A stretch of DNA of 36,052 bases from Flavobacterium fontis. Its GTDB lineage: Bacteria; Bacteroidota; Bacteroidia; Flavobacteriales; Flavobacteriaceae. Location: assembly GCF_900129405.1 (NCBI RefSeq), contig NZ_FQVQ01000020.1, positions 1-36,052 on the forward strand. Reading direction: 5' to 3'. How positions within the stretch are numbered: position 1 is the first letter of the stretch; each line of letters starts with the position of its first letter. A program made the position numbers and the translations under genes. Under the pieces are notes generated by a model. The model saw only the letters and a list, made by a program, of their open reading frames with translations. It searched no databases and was not told where the DNA came from. Positions 32,133 through 36,052 of this stretch are shown here, in pieces.

Positions 32133-34085
32133 TTATAATTTAGTAATAATGAATTCTGAACGACGGTTGGCTTGGTGTTGCTCTTCGGTACATTCCGATT
32201 TGTTGGTCGGTTCACAAGCACAATCGTTAACCAGTTGCGACTCGCCATAACCTTTTCCTGTCAATCGACTGGCAGCGATACCATTTTTGATCAACCAGGC
32301 CACAGTCGACTTAGCTCTGCGATCGGATAAAGACATATTGTACTTGTACGTTTGACGACAATCGGTATGCGAACGAACATCGATTTCCATCGCAGGGTAC
32401 TGTTCTAAGATATCCAAGATTTTGGCCAACTCAACCGCTGCATCCGGACGGATATTCGATTTGTCTAAGTCAAAGTATATGATTTTAATACCAAACGCTT
32501 TGAATAAATCGTCACCAACTGTAACGGGTTTAACGGTACGTTCCATTTCTACAGGAACAAAAGTTTTGCCCGATTCATTTGGAGTCATTAAAGGAGTATC
32601 CACAGTGTTGTATTCAGGTAAAGTGGACTTGATATAAAACTTGGTTTCACAATCTTGCGTACCAAAATCAAATTTACCTTCAGCATCGGTTTTCATCTCC
32701 TTCAAGATTTTGAAGTTTTGGTCTTGCAACACTACAGATACACCCGCCAAAGGTTTGCCTGTTTCTTTGTCGGTAACAATTCCATGAACCGCTTGCTCAC
32801 AATCTACCAACCGGGTATTTTCTTTGAAACGGTAAATATCATCATTGCCATTTCCACCATCACGGTTGGAAGAAACATAGCCTGTACGATCTTTGGCGTT
32901 GATAATAAAAGCAAAATCATCTTTCGAACTATTTACAGGTTCCCCCACATTGTGGACACGTTTAAAACTTCCATCAGGTTGAACTTTGGCCATAAATACA
33001 TCCAAACCACCTAAACCAGGGTGTCCGTCAGAGGCAAAGTAAAATTCTCCATCGGCAGCAATCATAGGAAACGTTTCGCGTCCCTCAGTATTGATGACAT
33101 CGCCTAGGTTTACAGGAGTCCCAAAAGTACCATCGCCGTTGATTGAAACTTTATACAAGTCAGAAACCCCTTTTGTGCCAGGCATGTCTGAAGCAAAGTA
33201 CAATGTTTTCTCATCAGCGCTTAAGGTTGGGTGAGCCACTTGATAATCTTCACTACAAAAAGGTAATTCTTTAATGTTTACCCATTTACCATTTTCTAAG
33301 GTTGCAGTGTAGATTTTTTGTAGCGTCGATCCTTTACTGTTTTTTTCCCGTTTTGTTAAAAAACTGTTTCGTGTAAAGTAAACGGTTTTTCCATCTTTGG
33401 TGAAGGCAGAAGTTGATTCATTAAAACGTGAATTCAACCCTTCATTCATACGCTTTGGATTGGATAAAGCTCCTTGTTCTCCCATGTCGGCAGTGTACAA
33501 GTTGGTAAAACTTTCTCCTGTCCAAGTGTGTTTACGTTTACCAATTCCTCCCGTATCACGGGCCGTAGAAAAAACAACTTTGTTGCCGTAATAGGCTGTA
33601 CCATAATCAGAATACTCCGAGTTAATGCCTGCATTTTCAAGCGTAAAACGACCCGAATTTTTCTTGATTTGAGCCATATAATCCTTTTGAGAGGCAGCCA
33701 ATTTGGCACGTTGCTCATTGCCACTTTTTTGGTTAAAAGCAGCCATCATTTCCTCTGCTTTTTTATAGTCTTTAGTCGCTTTTAGCGCTTGGGCATAGCG
33801 AAAATAGTATTCTGGGTTTACCTCTTTGGTAAAAGCGAATAATTCGGTATACCATTTGGCTGCGTTGTCATAATCTCCTTTGTAATAATAGGAGTCTCCT
33901 AACTTTTGCAGCATATCTTGAGATTTATATCCCTTCGCAAAAATACGTTCGTAGGTTTTTATCGCATCAACATAGGCGTAGTTATCGTATTGCTTGGTAC
34001 CCTTAGCCACTTTCTTGTTTTGCGCTGTCAAAGTGCCACAGGTAGCAATTGCGATTAAAGCGATATGTAAAAATTTATTTTTCAT
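32133..34085 (-). CDS. OmpA-family protein with TPR, propeller and carboxypeptidase-like domains (PorE-like)
   Basis: 650 residues. Signal peptide (MKNKFLHIALIAIATCGTLTAQ), TPR helices at about 25-125 (LGDSYYYKGDYDNAAKWYTE), a beta-propeller with PD40-like blades (KTVYFTRNSFLTKRE, KTLYFASDMPGTKGVSDLYK, GEFYFASDGHPGLGGLDVF, GYVSSNRDGGNGNDDIYRF), a carboxypeptidase-regulatory-like domain (VHGIVTDKETGKPLAGVSVV) and a C-terminal OmpA peptidoglycan-binding domain (IIYFDLDKSNIRPDAAVELA, RSHTDCRQTYKYNMSLSDRR). This is the domain order of PorE of the type IX secretion system, which anchors PorP-type proteins to peptidoglycan. Last gene of the adhesin operon, 18 bases after the PorP stop. Confidence 0.88.
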   Translation of the reverse strand: MKNKFLHIALIAIATCGTLTAQNKKVAKGTKQYDNYAYVDAIKTYERIFAKGYKSQDMLQKLGDSYYYKGDYDNAAKWYTELFAFTKEVNPEYYFRYAQALKATKDYKKAEEMMAAFNQKSGNEQRAKLAASQKDYMAQIKKNSGRFTLENAGINSEYSDYGTAYYGNKVVFSTARDTGGIGKRKHTWTGESFTNLYTADMGEQGALSNPKRMNEGLNSRFNESTSAFTKDGKTVYFTRNSFLTKREKNSKGSTLQKIYTATLENGKWVNIKELPFCSEDYQVAHPTLSADEKTLYFASDMPGTKGVSDLYKVSINGDGTFGTPVNLGDVINTEGRETFPMIAADGEFYFASDGHPGLGGLDVFMAKVQPDGSFKRVHNVGEPVNSSKDDFAFIINAKDRTGYVSSNRDGGNGNDDIYRFKENTRLVDCEQAVHGIVTDKETGKPLAGVSVVLQDQNFKILKEMKTDAEGKFDFGTQDCETKFYIKSTLPEYNTVDTPLMTPNESGKTFVPVEMERTVKPVTVGDDLFKAFGIKIIYFDLDKSNIRPDAAVELAKILDILEQYPAMEIDVRSHTDCRQTYKYNMSLSDRRAKSTVAWLIKNGIAASRLTGKGYGESQLVNDCACEPTNKSECTEEQHQANRRSEFIITKL

Positions 34086-34103
34086 GGTGTGCTGGTAATT
34101 AGA

Positions 34104-35015
34104 TTAGAAGAATCTTGGTGATACAATTCGATCATCGCGTCTGAATAATTCAAAGCGCAAGAAAATTTCGTGAGATCCTGAGTTATAGTTTGCCAAACGT
34201 GTGGTTTCCAAATCATAGGCATAACCGGCAAATAAACCGTCAGTAATTTGAAATCCAACCATAGCACTCATAGCTGCACCCCAACGCCAAGCGGCACCCA
34301 ACGTTAGTTTTTCTTGAATTAAGAAGTTACCAGAAACATCCAATTGAAAAGGAGCCCCTTCAACCACTTTAGATAAGAAAGCGGGTTTGAACTTTAAGTT
34401 GGGTGATAAATCAAAAACATAACCACCGATTAAATAAAAGTTCATTCGCTCTTTATAAACGGCTACATCATTATCATCATAACGTTTAGTTTCAAAGAAA
34501 TTAGGAACTGACAACCCAACATACGATTTATCAGAGTGGAAATAAACTCCCGCACCAACATTCATACTAAAGTTATTGTTCAAATTTTGTAACAAAGGAT
34601 CGTTGGGGTTTTGGTACGTCAAACGAGTAACATCCAAGTTGAATAAGTTCCCCGTAGCTTTTACCCCGAACGATAGTTTGTAATTCTCTGAGGTTTGAAC
34701 CGAATACGAAACATCCGCCGAAATAGTATTTTCAGACGTTGGACCTATTCGATCGTTCACAAATGATAATCCTAGTCCCAAATTGGTAAATTCAATAGGA
34801 GTGTTCATCGAAAACGCATTGGTTACCGGTGCTCCATCTAAACCTACCCACTGAGTTCGGTGTAACCCGAAAAAGCTCATCACACCACGCGACCCTGCAT
34901 AAGCGGGATTGATATTAATGGTGTTATACATATATTGCGTATACTGGGCGTCTTGTTGAGCAAAGCTCATCCAACCCGTTAACAGCATTCCGAAAATTAA
35001 AATTCTTGTTTTCAT
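34104..35015 (-). CDS. PorP/SprF family type IX secretion outer-membrane protein
   Basis: 303 residues. Signal peptide ends WMSFAQQ; then the family signature DAQYTQYMYNTININPAYAG, SRGVMSFFGLHRTQWVGLDG and FSMNTPIEFTNLGLGLSF, followed by beta-barrel strands ending RFELFRRDDRIVSPRFF. PorP/SprF proteins act with the T9SS to export or attach partner adhesins with type B C-terminal domains; SprF of Flavobacterium johnsoniae is needed for SprB. Here it directly follows such an adhesin, so it is probably its dedicated partner. Confidence 0.93.
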   Translation of the reverse strand: MKTRILIFGMLLTGWMSFAQQDAQYTQYMYNTININPAYAGSRGVMSFFGLHRTQWVGLDGAPVTNAFSMNTPIEFTNLGLGLSFVNDRIGPTSENTISADVSYSVQTSENYKLSFGVKATGNLFNLDVTRLTYQNPNDPLLQNLNNNFSMNVGAGVYFHSDKSYVGLSVPNFFETKRYDDNDVAVYKERMNFYLIGGYVFDLSPNLKFKPAFLSKVVEGAPFQLDVSGNFLIQEKLTLGAAWRWGAAMSAMVGFQITDGLFAGYAYDLETTRLANYNSGSHEIFLRFELFRRDDRIVSPRFF

Positions 35016-35036
35016 TTATTTGGGTGTTAAATTAAC

Positions 35037-35065
35037 AACCGGGGGTTAGGGCATAACCCCCCGTT
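35037..35065 (-). promoter_or_regulatory. GC-rich hairpin between adhesin and porP genes
   Basis: GGGGGTTA (35041-35048) and TAACCCCC (35054-35061) pair perfectly, and the stem extends to AAC/GTT with one mismatch. No T run follows on the minus strand. It is better read as an RNA-stability or partial-attenuation element setting adhesin to partner ratio than as a full terminator. Confidence 0.6.
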
Positions 35066-35071
35066 GATAGA

Positions 35072-36052
35072 TTATCTTGACAAATACAAATATCCGTTTT
35101 TAGTTACAAAGTTACCATCCGCCTTTTTATATTTCAAAATGTAGAAGTAGGTACCTGTTGGTAATTCAGCGGACTGATTTACGGTTGCTCTACCTTCTGA
35201 AATTCCACGGAATACTCTTGAAGTGTTGTCGTAATTTGTAGTATCAAATACTTTCACACCCCAACGGTTGTAAATTTCAACTGTATTTTCCGGGTAACAT
35301 GTAATATCTTGAATATTTTCAATGATAAAGAAATCATTAGCACCGTCACCATTTGGTGTTACTGCATTGTTAACAATGATAGGTTGACAAGCTGGTAATA
35401 CCGTACAAACTTCATCATTTGCATTAATAGACACTAAGAATTCAATCGGACACGTTGCTGTTGGTAATGTATACTTGATCACATAAGTGTCATCAGGCAA
35501 TTGGTATGGATTAAATACTCCAGTTGTTGTATTCAAACCTCCTGAGTTGTTCATGTCAGTCCAAGTTCCAGAAGTTGTATCTGTACCAGGGAACTGTGTA
35601 GAAATTACTGCAGCAATATCAATTAACAAGGTATTATCATCGGTACAAACAGCTTCAGGATAAGCATACTGGTTTACAGTTGCATTAACAGAAACGTTTA
35701 CAGTTTGTGTATACGTATTTGTGTTATTACAGCTATCAGAAACTGTCCATGTACGAACAATTGTATACGAACCATTTACTGGTGTTGAGCTTGTTTCATT
35801 AAACACCACTATTACCGTAGTAGCACAGTTATCTGTAAACTGTAATTCCGGAACTGCAGGAACTGCATCACATGTCGCACTAATCACAGTTTGATATGCG
35901 GTTGCAATCTGCGGTGCTGTTGTATCTTGAACCGTTACGGTTTGAACGTGTGTTGTCGTGTTACCACAAGCATCCGTTGCAGTCCATGTACGAGTCAAAG
36001 TGTAAGCACCAGGACAAGAACCCGCAGTCGTTACTTCGTTGAACGTTACGTT
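35072..36052 (-). CDS. Large T9SS-secreted adhesin, C-terminal part (continues past edge)
   Basis: The last 326 residues are visible and the frame is open through the right edge, so the true start is outside. Two diverged Ig/HYR-like repeats of about 80 residues occur: [20 protein letters not shown] and [20 protein letters not shown], each preceded by a V(T/V)FNE strand with cysteine pairs. The C-terminus is the type B (CHU_C, gliding motility-associated) sorting domain: [55 protein letters not shown] and the terminal NGYLYLSR. Such domains direct export by the T9SS and surface attachment. SprB is the best-known example; roles in gliding or adhesion are likely but not proven here. Confidence 0.9.
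   Translation of the reverse strand, partial: NVTFNEVTTAGSCPGAYTLTRTWTATDACGNTTTHVQTVTVQDTTAPQIATAYQTVISATCDAVPAVPELQFTDNCATTVIVVFNETSSTPVNGSYTIVRTWTVSDSCNNTNTYTQTVNVSVNATVNQYAYPEAVCTDDNTLLIDIAAVISTQFPGTDTTSGTWTDMNNSGGLNTTTGVFNPYQLPDDTYVIKYTLPTATCPIEFLVSINANDEVCTVLPACQPIIVNNAVTPNGDGANDFFIIENIQDITCYPENTVEIYNRWGVKVFDTTNYDNTSRVFRGISEGRATVNQSAELPTGTYFYILKYKKADGNFVTKNGYLYLSR

Overview
The window is chromosomal DNA from a member of the Bacteroidota, almost certainly a Flavobacterium-like member of Flavobacteriia. The signs are Bacteroidota promoter boxes (TAnnTTTG) just upstream of many starts, weak Shine-Dalgarno signals, a type IX secretion (T9SS) locus, a fused CcsB/CcsA cytochrome c maturation protein, and families typical of the phylum (TonB-dependent receptor with carboxypeptidase-like N-domain, DUF2911, DUF2520). 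No tRNA, rRNA or CRISPR array was seen.

Layout. (1) 1-3805 looks like an acquired cassette region, all genes on the minus strand: the first codons of a DUF4238-like gene, then a 3.7 kb unit with a metal-related operon (small Cys-rich membrane protein, HMA-domain protein, TonB-dependent receptor). The unit is bounded by exact 11-bp direct repeats (TTGCTGGTAAC at 85-95 and 3795-3805) and ends in a 137-bp imperfect palindrome. (2) 3895-4938 is a tyrosine recombinase reading toward this unit. Recombinase, core site, cassette, palindrome, core site and next cassette follow the order of an integron, but the recombinase lacks the IntI insertion and the core sites do not match the integron consensus. 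This is the most interesting part of the window. (3) 5184-7862 is a plus-strand housekeeping run: TatD-like hydrolase, then tcdA, a DUF1648 protein and a HAD phosphatase. The last three overlap, and ten 7-bp repeats lie in the presumed tcdA leader. (4) 7859-11789 (minus) is a light/DNA-repair operon: SRPBCC protein, SDR, photolyase, photolyase-like flavoprotein, with an inverted repeat in its promoter region. (5) 11930-13473 (plus) holds a DUF2911 lipid/periplasm-type protein and a hemolysin III-type membrane protein. (6) 13470-17795 (minus) is PIG-L deacetylase, a 35-residue membrane peptide, and a sodium:solute symporter. (7) 18072-21670 (minus) is DUF2520 protein, KdsC-like phosphatase, UbiA-type prenyltransferase, Maf, a small unknown protein and a short MscS channel. 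(8) 21811-24996 (plus) is the cytochrome c maturation fusion. (9) 25067-26385 (minus) is an ECF sigma factor and its RskA-like anti-sigma factor. (10) 26544-31512 (plus) is a glutathione peroxidase-like lipoprotein, a pyrR-pyrB-unknown-unknown-rnz operon, pdxH and a CAP-domain lipoprotein. (11) 31513-32132 is gene-free but strongly structured. (12) 32133 to the right edge (minus) is the 3' part of a very repetitive T9SS-secreted adhesin, its PorP/SprF partner and a PorE-like OmpA protein.

How it works together. Most of the window is ordinary core metabolism in tight operons with clear terminators. The accessory biology is at the ends: an apparently mobile metal-handling cassette next to a recombinase on the left, and a surface adhesin with its dedicated secretion partners on the right. 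All calls come from reading the sequence and remembered family features; no database search was run.
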